DNA of 41,576 bases. Origin: Pseudomonadota bacterium. GTDB taxonomy: Bacteria > Pseudomonadota > Alphaproteobacteria > Rhizobiales > Hyphomicrobiaceae. Below the pieces are notes generated by a model that was not told where the DNA came from, made no database searches, and was given only the letters and a program-made list of their open reading frames with translations. The position numbers and the translations under genes were made by a program. The stretch is taken from NCBI GenBank assembly GCA_963205015.1, contig CAUJKI010000371.1:1-41576 (forward strand). The letters are read 5' to 3'. Of the stretch, positions 16,766 through 26,140 are shown one piece after another (position 1 is the stretch's first letter; each line of letters starts with the position of its first letter).

Positions 16766-18085
16766 ATGCTCTCCCTTGGCCCAGAATGGCTGACGATCAT
16801 ACTGTTCGGCAGCCTCGTCCTTCTCCTGCTTTCGGGGCTGCAGCTGGTTTTCGCGATCGGCGGTGTCGCGACGCTGTTCATCATCCTCTTGTGGGGGCCG
16901 CACGCGCTGCCGGTTCTCGCAAATCGGACCTACATGGCCATGGACATGTTCCTGCTCGTGGCCGTCCCTATGTTCATATTCATGGGGGCCATGCTGCAGC
17001 GATGCGGCATTGCCGAGGATATGTACGAGTTGATGTATCACTGGATGGGCGGGTTGCGCGGCGGGCTCGCAGCCGGAACGGTACTTATCTGCACGATGTT
17101 TGCGGCGATGGTCGGCATCAGCGGTGCCGCCACCACATCGATGGGCTTGATCGCACTGCCTTCGATGCTCAAACGCGGCTACAAGAAGGACATTGCAGTC
17201 GGTTGCATCTCGGCAGGCGGTTCGCTTGGCATCCTGATCCCACCGAGCGTGCTGATGATCATCCTCGCGCTGACCTCGCGGCAATCGGTCGGCCAGATGT
17301 TCATTGCCGGCATTCTGCCGGGACTGCTGCTCAGTTCGTTGTTTGTCTCCTATATCCTCATCCGCTGCTACATCCAGAAGGATATGGGGCCGAGTGTCCC
17401 GCCCGAAGAGCGACTTCCGCGGCAGGAGCGGATCAAGCTGTTGGGAGCACTGTTGCTTCCCATCGGCTTGATTTTCGCCGTGATGGGGTCGATGTTCTTC
17501 GGTCTCGCGACACCGAGTGAGGCTTCGGCAATCGGTGCCCTTGGTGCGATCGTCAGCGCGCTGGTCAAGCGCTCATTCACCTGGGAAAGTTTCACCTCGG
17601 CACTGTTCATCACCTTGCGTTTGAGCGCGATGGTGATCTGGATCGTGTTTGCAGCCTCGGCGTTTACGGCGCTCTATGCCGTGACGGGCGCCGCGTCGAT
17701 CGTCTCGACTCTCATCAAGGGAGTGGGCGATCCGTGGATGGTCATCATCACCATGCAGCTCATCCTTTTGGTGCTCGGCTGCTTCTTCGACCCGACGGGG
17801 ATCGTGCTCCTGACCGCTCCGATCTTTTTCCCGTTGGTGATCTCGCTCGGTTTCGATCCGATGTGGTTCGCAATTCTGTTCGTAATCAACATGGAGATCG
17901 GCTACCTGACGCCGCCGTTCGGCTTCAATCTGTTCTACATGAAGGCCGTGGCTCCACCCGGAGTCTCGATGCTGGATATCTACAAGTCGGCGCTCCCGTT
18001 CGTCGGATTGATGTTGTTGGGCCTCATCCTCTGCATGATCTTCCCTGGGATCATTACCTGGCTGCCGAGCCTGATGAAGACCTGA
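16766..18085 (+). CDS. dctM: TRAP transporter large permease DctM
   Basis: 439-residue inner-membrane large subunit with about twelve hydrophobic helices. Family motifs are present: AAMVGISGAATTSMG, PSMLKRGYKKDIAVG, SAGGSLGILIPPSVLMI, and in the second half LGCFFDPTGIVLLTAPIF and IGYLTPPFGFNLFYMK. ATG 16766 is preceded by CCAGGAGTACACGC, giving AGGAG at a normal distance. The length is standard for the family. It is the last gene of the DctPQM operon; a 14-bp palindrome lies 40 bases after its stop. Confidence 0.95.
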   Translation: MLSLGPEWLTIILFGSLVLLLLSGLQLVFAIGGVATLFIILLWGPHALPVLANRTYMAMDMFLLVAVPMFIFMGAMLQRCGIAEDMYELMYHWMGGLRGGLAAGTVLICTMFAAMVGISGAATTSMGLIALPSMLKRGYKKDIAVGCISAGGSLGILIPPSVLMIILALTSRQSVGQMFIAGILPGLLLSSLFVSYILIRCYIQKDMGPSVPPEERLPRQERIKLLGALLLPIGLIFAVMGSMFFGLATPSEASAIGALGAIVSALVKRSFTWESFTSALFITLRLSAMVIWIVFAASAFTALYAVTGAASIVSTLIKGVGDPWMVIITMQLILLVLGCFFDPTGIVLLTAPIFFPLVISLGFDPMWFAILFVINMEIGYLTPPFGFNLFYMKAVAPPGVSMLDIYKSALPFVGLMLLGLILCMIFPGIITWLPSLMKT

Positions 18086-18497
18086 TGCCGCTTGGTCGGC
18101 ACCACGCAAGATCTTATGAGTGTCATCGGTGATCACCGACGGCGTCACCAGGAAACTCGCGATGACCGTGTCGACTGATCATGATGTGCGCCCAAGCGGT
18201 CTGCAGTGAAGATCTCCCAGCCGCGTAGATCCGTTCGCGAAGAGCTGCGGCGTCCTCCAGGTGCACGACGCGGGCGGTGGGGCAGCTCCGCTTCCAGGGT
18301 CAAGCAGACGCAGACCGTCTGCCAATGTCATGGACGACAATGAAACCAACCAAGCGGCAATTGCCAACTGCGCACGTCACCATAGAGCGCTGGGCCTGAT
18401 GCGAAGGATTGAGGCCTCGTTCCTCGTCGGAGAATGGATCAGCGCAGTCGCCAGACACGGCTGTGACTAACGTAGTCGGCCACTGATGCAGCCCAGC
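18086..18497. other. 412-bp convergent intergenic region
   Basis: No reading frame here has family similarity or a ribosome site. It holds a perfect 14-bp palindrome, TCGGTGATCACCGA, at 18126-18139, 40 bases past the DctM stop, which may act as a weak terminator hairpin; no T-run follows. The rest shows nothing I can support. Confidence 0.5.
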
Positions 18498-19292
18498 TCA
18501 CGGCTGCCACTTCTCTCCACCACGGAACGGCCGCATATCGGGATAGCCCGAGACCGCCCAGGCGCCGTCGACGAGCAGACTCGCGCCCGAAACGTAGCTG
18601 GCATCCGGACTCGCCAGGAAGAGCGCCGGCGCCGCGATCTCCTCGGGCCGCGCCGGCCGCCCCATCGGGATGCGTGACTTGAAGGCCGCGAGCCGCTCCG
18701 GATCCTGGAAGTGCGGCCGCGTCAGAGGTGTCTCGACGAGGCCCGGCAGCACCGCGTTGATCCGCACCCCTCGGTCTGCCCATTCGAGCGCCGCATTCCG
18801 TGTGAGCATCTCGACTCCGGCCTTCGCCGTCGCATACGCCGCGCCCGCGAACATCGGCACGTGCGCATTGAGCGAGGCAATGTTGACGATCGCGCCGCCC
18901 CCTTGGCGCAGCATCTGGCGGCCCTGATGCTTGATCCCGAGGAACACGCTCTTGAGGCAAAGGTCGATGACGAAGCTCCAGTCTTCCTCGCTCTGGTCGA
19001 CGATGTAGCCAGCCCGATTGCCGCCCGCGACATTGAACGCTATGTCGAGTCGCCCACTACGCTCGACGGCTAGCGTGACCAGCGCCTCCGCATCTGCCTC
19101 CTTCGTCACGTCGCCGGCGAGCGGGGCAAAGTGGGGCCCAAGGTCCTTGGCGACATGCGTGAGAAGGTCGCTGTTGATGTCACTTCCCACAACGCGCCCG
19201 CCCGCGTTCAGGATCTGCCGTGTGATAGCGAGCCCGATGCCCGATGCCGCCCCCGTGACGAGAGCGCTCCTCTCCGCGAATCTGCCGTTCAT
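18498..19292 (-). CDS. Short-chain dehydrogenase/reductase (SDR)
   Basis: 264-residue classical SDR oxidoreductase, cytosolic and NAD(P)-dependent. The cofactor motif TGAASGIG is at residues 13-20; the active-site triad is Ser140 (NIASLNA), Tyr153 and Lys157 (YATAK). The usual NNAG is NVAG here, a common variant. The acidic residue after beta-2 (GSDIN, Asp38) favours NAD over NADP. The C-terminal DASYVSGASLLVDGAW is standard. The start ATG at 19292 has GAGGAG about eleven bases upstream. It is convergent with the DctM operon and has no clear operon partner; a substrate cannot be assigned. Confidence 0.92.
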   Translation of the reverse strand: MNGRFAERSALVTGAASGIGLAITRQILNAGGRVVGSDINSDLLTHVAKDLGPHFAPLAGDVTKEADAEALVTLAVERSGRLDIAFNVAGGNRAGYIVDQSEEDWSFVIDLCLKSVFLGIKHQGRQMLRQGGGAIVNIASLNAHVPMFAGAAYATAKAGVEMLTRNAALEWADRGVRINAVLPGLVETPLTRPHFQDPERLAAFKSRIPMGRPARPEEIAAPALFLASPDASYVSGASLLVDGAWAVSGYPDMRPFRGGEKWQP

Positions 19293-19540
19293 GGCCGTTT
19301 CCGCTCCTCGTTACATGTCTCTGCGATGAGCAGAGCACCGATGAAGCCCTGCGCCAAGCTGATTTCGCGCCGCTCAGAGCTTCGCTGCCAGTTTGGTATT
19401 CCAGGCGGTCATGATCTGTCGCGTTGCAGTTCCGCGTTCACGCGCTCCACGTCGGGCACGGAGACATAGCCCGCCCGAGCATCGCGCAAACAGGCCCCTG
19501 ACCGAACGGGGGGATCTCGGTTTGCAGATGCGGTATCGGT

Positions 19541-19918
19541 TCAGTCCGAGACTGGTTGGATTAATGACTGTTTCTGCTCGAAAACAACTAGTTCGATGGC
19601 GTCTGCAACGCCGGCTCGCAAACCGCGGCGATTGTCAGCAATTGATGCTGTGTGGACGGCATCCATCACCTTCCGCAGATGCCCAATGATCTGCTCCCGA
19701 ACACGACAGCGCATGAACCCGCCGTTGAATGTGATGGGTGCCAGCACCGGTTCCATGCCAATAAGGCATCGTGGAACATTGACGAGGTGTTCCATAAGCT
19801 GCGCCCGGGACACGCGAGCGCGCATGACGATCTTGCCGCGCCGATCCTGGCCGATGAGATGGAACGTGTTCTTACCGATATCGATTCCGATGGCGGAAAC
19901 GTCGGCGTGCTTCTGCAC
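19541..19918 (-). pseudogene. IS110-family transposase remnant (N-terminal fragment)
   Basis: The first 55 residues match the DEDD RuvC-like start of IS110 transposases: SAIGIDIGKNTFHLIG, RGKIVMRARVSR, and CLIGMEP. The expected next segment (GAHH... in relatives) appears in another frame (AGTHHIQRRVHAL), then homology fades, and the C-terminal transposase domain with its serine motif is missing. It is therefore a decayed fragment of about 125 of the usual 330-400 residues. No IS ends are identifiable. It lies between the SDR gene and the long minus-strand operon, marking past insertion activity. Confidence 0.75.
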
Positions 19919-20025
19919 ATGGGATGAGATCGCGCGCTCCTCAGCTCGATATCCCTCCCCGACCCGATCCGCCCGTTGTAGGGCACTGAGCGCGGCCGGA
20001 CCATGCCATTAGCGGATATCACCGT

Positions 20026-20906
20026 TTAACTCGTCTTCACGATCTCTGCCGGATTCGAGCGTGGATCGCGGGGGCGCCAAGCGCCTTGCTCGACCTGCGC
20101 CAGAAAATCGGCCACCAATGCATTGAACATGGCCGGCTCCTCGAGATTGAGGGTGTGACCGGTCTTCGGCAGGATCGCCAAGCCACTCGCCGGAATGGTT
20201 CGCTTCATGAACAGCGCAGGTTGGAGACAATGGTCGTCCTCATCGCCCGATACTATGAGAACGGGGACGTCGAGCCGACGAAGCGGTTCCTTGAATCATA
20301 AATCGAGGGGCGCTGACTCTGCACACCGCGCATGGTGAGCGCGGCGCCTTTGGAATCGTGCTCGCCCATCATGCGGCGGAACTCCTCCCATCCACGCGGG
20401 TCTTTAAGCAGGAGCGGAATGCGAGCAGCGGCGGCGCAGTAGATGTGGGAGAATTTTTCGCAGCCAAGCGTCTCGAACTGGCGGGCAGCCTGCTGTGCCG
20501 CCTCGCGGAAGACACTCTCCAGATGTTTTTCCGATCCGTAGCCGACGCCTGCGACCACAAGGGACTTAACACGTGAGGCGTGAGCAGCCGTGAAGTGCAA
20601 TGCGGAGAAGCCCCCCATCGACAAGCCGACGACGTGAGCGCTGTCGATGTTCAAGCCATCGAAAACGTCGCGGATATCGTCGATCGCGCGACGCTGCGAG
20701 TATTTTTCGATCTCGGTAGGCACGTCGGACGGCGCGTAACCGCGTGCGTTGAAAGTGATGCAGCGATAGCGTCGGGAAAAATAGCGCACCTGGGTTTCCC
20801 AGCTGCGCTGATCGCCAGCGAATTCGTGGACAAATACGAGCGGCGTTCCGTCACCCGCTTCCTCGACGTTGAGTTTGACGCCATCAGTCGTCGTCACGAA
20901 AGCCAT
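20026..20906 (-). pseudogene. Alpha/beta hydrolase (enol-lactonase/haloperoxidase-like), frameshifted
   Basis: Last gene of the long minus-strand cluster. From ATG 20906 the first frame gives FVHEFAGDQRSWETQ, FNARGYAPSD and the nucleophile elbow GLSMGG. It leaves frame after PSIYD and hits a stop at 20253. The next frame continues exactly in register: FKEPLRRLDVPVLIVSG, DEDDH (acid residue) and KTGHTLNLEEP (catalytic His), ending at 20026. Adding one T in GATTCA (to GATTTCA) would restore a 293-residue enzyme of normal length. So it is either a fresh pseudogene or a one-base sequencing error. The substrate is unknown; relatives cleave lactones, esters or C-C bonds. Confidence 0.85.
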
Positions 20907-20957
20907 TTCATTGTTCCTATTGTCTCGTTGCCCGCTGCGACCGCCTCTTTGGCAACG

Positions 20958-21797
20958 TCATACGGGGGCAAGGCGCGTCAGCGTGTCGGGTCCCATCTCG
21001 GCGACGAAAATCGAGCCGTCCGGCGCGAGCGCGAGGCCGTGACCCACAGTGCCGAACGTTCGGCAGCGGCCGACCAGCTTGCCGTCAGCGGAAAACAGGG
21101 AAAGCCGCGGCGTATGATCGGTGACCAAGACGCCGCCGTCGGGCGTTGGCTCGACCGCCATGGGCTTATAAAGCCCATCGAGTTCGCCGAGCCACTGACC
21201 CGAGCGATCGAGGACCTGCACCCGATTGTTCTCGCGGTCGCAAACGAGCAGGCGGCCGGCGCGATCAAAGGCTACCGCATGAGGTGTGCTGAATTCGAGC
21301 CGCCCCTTGCCGGGCTTGCCCCAGGTTGCGAGCAGCGTTCCGTCCCGCGCAAAGCAATGAACGTTGGAGTTTCCGTATCCGTCGGCCACGTAGATCTCGC
21401 CATCCGGCGCTTCGACGGCGTCGGCCGGATGGCTGAAGGGCGCGCCGAATTTCGGTTGGTCACGCTTGCCGAGTATCTGCTCGCATTGGCCGTCGCCGTT
21501 CAAAATGAAAATGCGGTGCCCGTCGAAGTCGGTCAGAAAAATTTTCCCAGTCGCCGAGGCGCGGATGTAGTGCCCCGCGACCACGTCCGGCATCGACCAG
21601 CGGTCCACCAACGATCCATCGGCGGCGAAGACGAGAACTGCAGGGTCGGCGCGTCGTAGAACGGCGATCTTGTCTGAGGGCAACGCCGTCACGTCAGCGA
21701 TCCCGGCGAAGCTGAGACGGGTCGGCAACTTCCCCCACGGCCGTTCAACGCGATAGCGCTGCTCGCCCAGTATGACGAACTGCTCCAGAGCACTCAT
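20958..21797 (-). CDS. NHL-repeat beta-propeller protein
   Basis: 279-residue protein made of repeated NHL blades. Typical strings are FSHPADAVEAPDGEIYVAD, FSTPHAVAFDRAGRLLVCD, and GHGLALAPDGSIFVAEMG, with further weaker blades, enough for a six-bladed propeller. Relatives include the lyase domain of peptidyl-glycine amidating enzyme and bacterial SMP-30-like lactonases, but no catalytic residues can be assigned with confidence. There is no signal peptide, so it is cytosolic, which is less usual for NHL proteins. It starts 20 bases after the amidase gene stops and is followed 51 bases later by the hydrolase, so all three are probably co-transcribed. Confidence 0.85.
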   Translation of the reverse strand: MSALEQFVILGEQRYRVERPWGKLPTRLSFAGIADVTALPSDKIAVLRRADPAVLVFAADGSLVDRWSMPDVVAGHYIRASATGKIFLTDFDGHRIFILNGDGQCEQILGKRDQPKFGAPFSHPADAVEAPDGEIYVADGYGNSNVHCFARDGTLLATWGKPGKGRLEFSTPHAVAFDRAGRLLVCDRENNRVQVLDRSGQWLGELDGLYKPMAVEPTPDGGVLVTDHTPRLSLFSADGKLVGRCRTFGTVGHGLALAPDGSIFVAEMGPDTLTRLAPV

Positions 21798-21817
21798 GAT
21801 CGCCTCGTTCCAGTGAT

Positions 21818-23212
21818 CTATTCTGCCGGACGGCGAAGGTGCCAGTCGGTTGCGTCCTGGTAGGCCCAGCCGATGCGAAGCGCCGTCGCTTCATCGTAGG
21901 GACGGCACATGATCTGAAGCGAGGTCGGGAGCCCGCCACCATCAAATCCGTTCGAAAGCGCCAGTCCGCACAACTCCAGGAAGTTTCCGAAGCGCGTGTA
22001 GTGCGCAGGAGCGTTTGTCTGGTCGACCTCGTCGAGCGGCAAGGCGGTGGTCATCGTCGTGGGCGTCAGAAGCGCATCAATGCCGTCCAGCGCCGCCATA
22101 AATGCCTTCTTCATGGCTTGGCGCTGGTACAGCGCCGCGATGTAGGCCTGTGCGGTGATGGTCCGCCCTGCGGCGATCCGCGGCCGCACATGTGGATCGA
22201 GCGGTGACTTCTCATCGTCGATCAGTTCATGCAGGAGGGTATAGCTCTCAGCTTGCATGATGCGCATGTTCAGCGCCGCCACGTCGGCAAAGCCGAACGG
22301 CAGGTTCGCGTCGACGATCTCGGCGCCGAGACGCTCCAGTTCCACGATCGACGCGTCATAGGCGGCAAGCACATCGGCGGACGCAAATTTCCGTTCCGCT
22401 TCGGGCATACGGGCAAGGCGCAGGCTGCGCACACCACGCTTCAGCCCGGGCATCGGATCGGTATACGGCAAGCCGAGCGTGAGCGGATCGAGAGGATCGG
22501 CACCGTGCATCACGGTGTAGAGCAGTGCCGCATCCTCGACGTTGCGCGCCATGGGGCCTGGTGTGTCGAGTGTCGGGCTGAGCGGTAGGACACCGTAGGT
22601 GCTGACGCGCCCGATCGTCGTCTTGAGCCCCGTGATGCCGCACCAGGAGGCGGGCAGGCGGACCGAACCGCCGGTGTCGGTGCCGATCGCCCAAGGGGCA
22701 AGGGCTGCGGCGACCGCAACGCCGGAGCCGCTGCTGGAGCCGCCCGGCGTGCGCTTACGGTTCAGGTCCCAGGGGTTCCAGGGTGTGCCAAGGTGCGTGT
22801 TGGTGCCCCAGCCCCCCATGGCAAACTCGACCGTGTGCGTTTTCCCGAGCACGATCATGCCTTGCGCGATCAAGCGATGAGCGAGTGTCGCTGTGTGTTG
22901 GGACTTGCGGGTGCGCCATGCTGCGGTACCGCCCGTGGTCGCGCGCCCCTCGATCTCGACAAGGTCCTTCACGCCGATGGGAACACCATGCAACGGCCCC
23001 ACTGCATGGCCGGAGCGGATGGCTTCATCGGCAGCGCGCGCCGCAAGGCGAGCGTCATCCGCGTAGACTTCTACAAAGGCCTGTAGCTTCGCCTCTCTCG
23101 CGGCGATGCGCGCGAGATAGGCTTCCACGACATCAACGGGAGAAAGTCGCCGCGTCGCGATTTCAGTTGCGAGCTTGTGGACTGGAAGGGACGTGGCGTC
23201 GAGCTGGGACAT
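21818..23212 (-). CDS. Amidase signature family hydrolase (first of two)
   Basis: 464-residue amidase with the Ser-cisSer-Lys triad: Lys82 in GVPIGVKDL, cis-Ser159 in TPGGSSSGSG, nucleophile Ser183 in GTDTGGSVRLPAS. Length and motif spacing are normal for stand-alone amidases, and the absence of gatB/gatC nearby argues against a GatA role in tRNA amidation. Cytosolic, no signal. It begins 45 bases after the DctM stop and is followed after 20 bases by the NHL gene. A second, divergent amidase lies at 29072-30481 in the same cluster. Together they suggest that the imported compound carries one or more amide bonds; that is inference. Confidence 0.93.
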   Translation of the reverse strand: MSQLDATSLPVHKLATEIATRRLSPVDVVEAYLARIAAREAKLQAFVEVYADDARLAARAADEAIRSGHAVGPLHGVPIGVKDLVEIEGRATTGGTAAWRTRKSQHTATLAHRLIAQGMIVLGKTHTVEFAMGGWGTNTHLGTPWNPWDLNRKRTPGGSSSGSGVAVAAALAPWAIGTDTGGSVRLPASWCGITGLKTTIGRVSTYGVLPLSPTLDTPGPMARNVEDAALLYTVMHGADPLDPLTLGLPYTDPMPGLKRGVRSLRLARMPEAERKFASADVLAAYDASIVELERLGAEIVDANLPFGFADVAALNMRIMQAESYTLLHELIDDEKSPLDPHVRPRIAAGRTITAQAYIAALYQRQAMKKAFMAALDGIDALLTPTTMTTALPLDEVDQTNAPAHYTRFGNFLELCGLALSNGFDGGGLPTSLQIMCRPYDEATALRIGWAYQDATDWHLRRPAE

Positions 23213-23257
23213 GATGACTTCTGTAGCCTTGTCGAAAGTCGAAGGTTGGAACGAAGC

Positions 23258-24565
23258 TCAGCGAGCGCTGAACATAGTCTTGGGCAGCCACGTCGCGATC
23301 TCGGGATAAATCGTCATGATGACGATGGAGACGCAAAGCAAAACGAAGAAAGGCAACACGGACTTCGCGACATAGAGGATGTCACGGCCCGTCAAGCCCT
23401 GGACCACGAACAAGTTGAAGCCCACGGGCGGTGTCAGCTGCGCGATTTCCACGACCAGAACAATGAAGATTCCGAACCAGATGAGATCGATATGCACGGC
23501 CTCGACCATTGGCATGATAATCGCCGTGGTGAGAACGACCATGGAGATACCGTCGAGGAAGCAACCGAGGATCAGATACAGAATCGTCAGCGCGAAGATC
23601 AGCTGATAAGCGGAAAGGTTCATCGTGCCGATCCACTCGGCGAGGGCGCGTGGAATACCCGCATAGCCCATGACCACCGAGAGGAAGGCCGCCGCGGCAA
23701 TGATGAAGCCGATCATGCACGAGGTACGTGTGGCGCCGTAAAGGCTGTCCTTGAAATTTTCCCACGTCAGGCTCCCGGAGAACAACGCAATGCCCAGAGA
23801 GCCCACGACTCCGAGCGTCGCGGCCTCGGTCGCTGTCGCGAAGCCGGCGTAGATCGAGCCGATAACCGCCATGATCAACAGCACGGTCGGCAGCAGCAGA
23901 CGCAGTCGGCTGAATTTCTCGACGAAGCTCAAACCTGCATCAGGAGGCGGCATCCTGCCCTTGTTGAGCAGCGACCAGATGGCGATGTAGGCCATGAACA
24001 GCGCGATGACGAGGAGACCCGGAAGAACCCCGGCGAGGAAGAGGCGCGCGATGGAGACGTTCGCCGATACACCGTAGACGATCATGATGATCGAAGGCGG
24101 AATCAAAAGGCCAAGCGTGCCGGAAGCCGCGAGCGAACCAATGCTGATGGCTTCCGGATAGCCTCGCCGCTTCAACTCCGGGAGCGACATTTGTCCAACC
24201 GTCGCCGCGGTCGCCGCCGATGACCCGCTGACCGCGGCGAAGATACCGCAGCCAATCACGTTTACATGTAGCAAACGACCTGGAAGACGGTTCACCCAGG
24301 GCGCTAGCCCGTTGAACAAATCGTCCGCCAGTCGTGTGCGAAAGAGAATCTCTCCCATCCAGATGAACAGTGGCAACGCGGTGAGCGTCCAGCTACTTAC
24401 CGAGCTCCAGATGGAGGAGGGCATGACGAGATCGAGTGGTGCATCGGCAAAGAACAGGATAGCGATGACGGCAACGCCCATCAGCGAAATGGCGATCCAG
24501 ATGCCGCCGCCAAGCAGAATCAACAGCGAGACGATTAAGATGGGGCTGTAATAGAGAGGATCCAT
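23258..24565 (-). CDS. dctM: TRAP transporter large permease DctM (second DctPQM system)
   Basis: 435-residue inner-membrane protein with about twelve hydrophobic helices. Motifs are FAAVSGSSAATAATVG, LPELKRRGYPEAISIG, AASGTLGLLIPPSIIMI, and in the second half LGCFLDGISMVVLTTAI and IAQLTPPVGFNLFVVQG. It is clearly a different subfamily from the DctM at 16766 (for example SGSSAAT in place of SGAATTS). It starts 11 bases after the DctQ stop. It should work with DctQ 24577-25092 and binding protein 25102-26082. Confidence 0.95.
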   Translation of the reverse strand: MDPLYYSPILIVSLLILLGGGIWIAISLMGVAVIAILFFADAPLDLVMPSSIWSSVSSWTLTALPLFIWMGEILFRTRLADDLFNGLAPWVNRLPGRLLHVNVIGCGIFAAVSGSSAATAATVGQMSLPELKRRGYPEAISIGSLAASGTLGLLIPPSIIMIVYGVSANVSIARLFLAGVLPGLLVIALFMAYIAIWSLLNKGRMPPPDAGLSFVEKFSRLRLLLPTVLLIMAVIGSIYAGFATATEAATLGVVGSLGIALFSGSLTWENFKDSLYGATRTSCMIGFIIAAAAFLSVVMGYAGIPRALAEWIGTMNLSAYQLIFALTILYLILGCFLDGISMVVLTTAIIMPMVEAVHIDLIWFGIFIVLVVEIAQLTPPVGFNLFVVQGLTGRDILYVAKSVLPFFVLLCVSIVIMTIYPEIATWLPKTMFSAR

Positions 24566-24576
24566 TCGGAGCGAAC

Positions 24577-25092
24577 CTATTCGGAGAAGCCTTCGGCGCG
24601 TTCTGCGGCGATATAGCCCGGCTGCTCGCCGCGCAACATCGCAACGAGCTCATGGATCAAGGCGATCACGAAGAGGATCGAGCCCAACGCCATAGTCAAC
24701 TGAGGGATCCAGAGCGGAACAGGCATCATCCCTGTCGAGACGTCGTTGAACGCATATGAATCCATCGTCATCTTCACGGAGAAGATTGCGAACATCCCCG
24801 CGAGCACAAGCGCTACGGCTAGGCAGACGAACTCGAACACCTGCCGAGTGCGGCCCTTGAGACGCGTCAGCAGCAGATTGACGCGGATGTGCCCGCCGGT
24901 GCGCAGCGTGTGGGCAAGCGCGAAGAAGATGGATCCCGCCATGGCATATCCAGCAATCTCGCCGGCATCGATCACCATGACCCCGAAAAGCCGACCGAGA
25001 ATCTGCACCAAAGTCAGCACAGCAATCAAGATCATGCAGATCGCGGCGAGGAGGGTCCCCGCCGCGTAGAGTCTGTTCAGAAATGTCGTCAT
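24577..25092 (-). CDS. dctQ: TRAP transporter small permease DctQ (second system)
   Basis: 171-residue inner-membrane protein with four hydrophobic helices. The first loop carries VLTLVQILGRLFGVMVIDAG and the second THTLRTGG-like and HIRVNLLLTRLKGRTRQ features of DctQ. The gene starts nine bases after the binding-protein gene stops and ends eleven bases before dctM, the tight order dctP-dctQ-dctM usual in one mRNA. A ribosome site (AGAGAAG) precedes ATG 25092 on the minus strand. Function follows from its partners. Confidence 0.9.
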   Translation of the reverse strand: MTTFLNRLYAAGTLLAAICMILIAVLTLVQILGRLFGVMVIDAGEIAGYAMAGSIFFALAHTLRTGGHIRVNLLLTRLKGRTRQVFEFVCLAVALVLAGMFAIFSVKMTMDSYAFNDVSTGMMPVPLWIPQLTMALGSILFVIALIHELVAMLRGEQPGYIAAERAEGFSE

Positions 25093-25101
25093 CGTCTTCT
25101 C

Positions 25102-26082
25102 TTACTTGGAGTAGGCGCTCATAATCTTCTCACCGTCGGCGCCGGCGCTCTTCACCCACTCCTGAACAAGCTGGTCGCCGATTTTCTTCAGCTCGGCCAT
25201 CAAGGAGGCTGACGGCTCGCGCACGCTCATGCCCTTGGACTTGAGTGTGTCGACGAGCTTTCCGGTCTCGTCCGCGGCAAGCTGCCAGCCGCGCTGTTCC
25301 GCTGCTTTGGCGGCGGCGAGTACAGTATCCTGCGTCTTCTTGTCGAGCCGGTCGAAGAAACGCTCATTGACGATGACGATGTTCCACGGCGACATCGCCT
25401 TCACTTCGTAGAAGTACTTCACGAAGTCCCACGCCTGAGTATCGACGCCAGTCGCCGGCGACGTGATCATCGCCTGAATGACGCCCGTCGAGAACGCCTG
25501 CGGGACCTCGGCTTGCTGCACTGTCACGGGGACAGCGCCCATAAGCTCAGCGAGCCGGCCAGTGATTGGATTGAAGGCGCGGAACTTGACGCCCTTGAAG
25601 TCGTTCGTCGACGTAATCTCCTTGCCCGAATAGAACGAGTTTGCCGGCCATGGCACGACGAACAGGAGGCGAATGTTCTGCGACTTGAGACGTGCCTCGA
25701 TGTAGGGCCGCACGATGCTCAGGAGCTTCTGATTGTCTTTGGCGTTGGTGGCGAGGAAGGGAATGGAGTCGACGCCGAAAATTGGGCTCTCATTCGAATG
25801 CATCGACATGAGCAGTTCGCCGATCTGAACCTGGCCGGTTTGCACGGCACGTTTCACCTCGGGCTGTTTCGTCAGCGAATCCTCAGGGTGAACCACGATG
25901 TCGAGTTTGCCGTCAGTCCCCTTTTTCACGTCCTCGGAGAACTGGATGATATTGCGAGTGAAGTAATTCCGCTCATTGGAGCGGACCGGCATGTTCCACT
26001 TCTGCGCTTGTGCAGCCGTGCTCGCAAACAGCGCTGCGACAAAGCCACCGAGAACGAGAACGGACTTCAGCTTAGGGGTCAT
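25102..26082 (-). CDS. DctP-type TRAP solute-binding protein (second system)
   Basis: 326-residue periplasmic binding protein. A Sec signal peptide (LKSVLVLGGFVAALFASTAAQA) has likely cleavage after residue 26. The carboxylate-binding arginine motif is DFKGVKFRAFNP, followed by VTVQQAEVPQAFSTGVIQAM, where the usual small acidic residue after TG is replaced. The C-terminus is standard for the family. Length is typical. Unlike the DctP at 14754 it uses Sec, not Tat, export. It is followed by dctQ and dctM. The ligand is unknown, but its position between MmgE/PrpD and an amidase ties it to the catabolic cluster. Confidence 0.93.
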   Translation of the reverse strand: MTPKLKSVLVLGGFVAALFASTAAQAQKWNMPVRSNERNYFTRNIIQFSEDVKKGTDGKLDIVVHPEDSLTKQPEVKRAVQTGQVQIGELLMSMHSNESPIFGVDSIPFLATNAKDNQKLLSIVRPYIEARLKSQNIRLLFVVPWPANSFYSGKEITSTNDFKGVKFRAFNPITGRLAELMGAVPVTVQQAEVPQAFSTGVIQAMITSPATGVDTQAWDFVKYFYEVKAMSPWNIVIVNERFFDRLDKKTQDTVLAAAKAAEQRGWQLAADETGKLVDTLKSKGMSVREPSASLMAELKKIGDQLVQEWVKSAGADGEKIMSAYSK

Positions 26083-26140
26083 GGTTTTCCTCTATCTCCA
26101 TGAGTTGAAGATTGCGGCGCAGTAGACGTGCGCGCTGCGA

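Noticed and set aside
21818-23212. Calling this amidase GatA
   Set aside because: No gatB or gatC nearby and catabolic context; motif set is shared by all amidases.
23177-24223. 348-codon plus-strand frame
   Set aside because: Antisense to dctM; very polar (D, R, H, E) as expected for the complement of membrane-protein codons.
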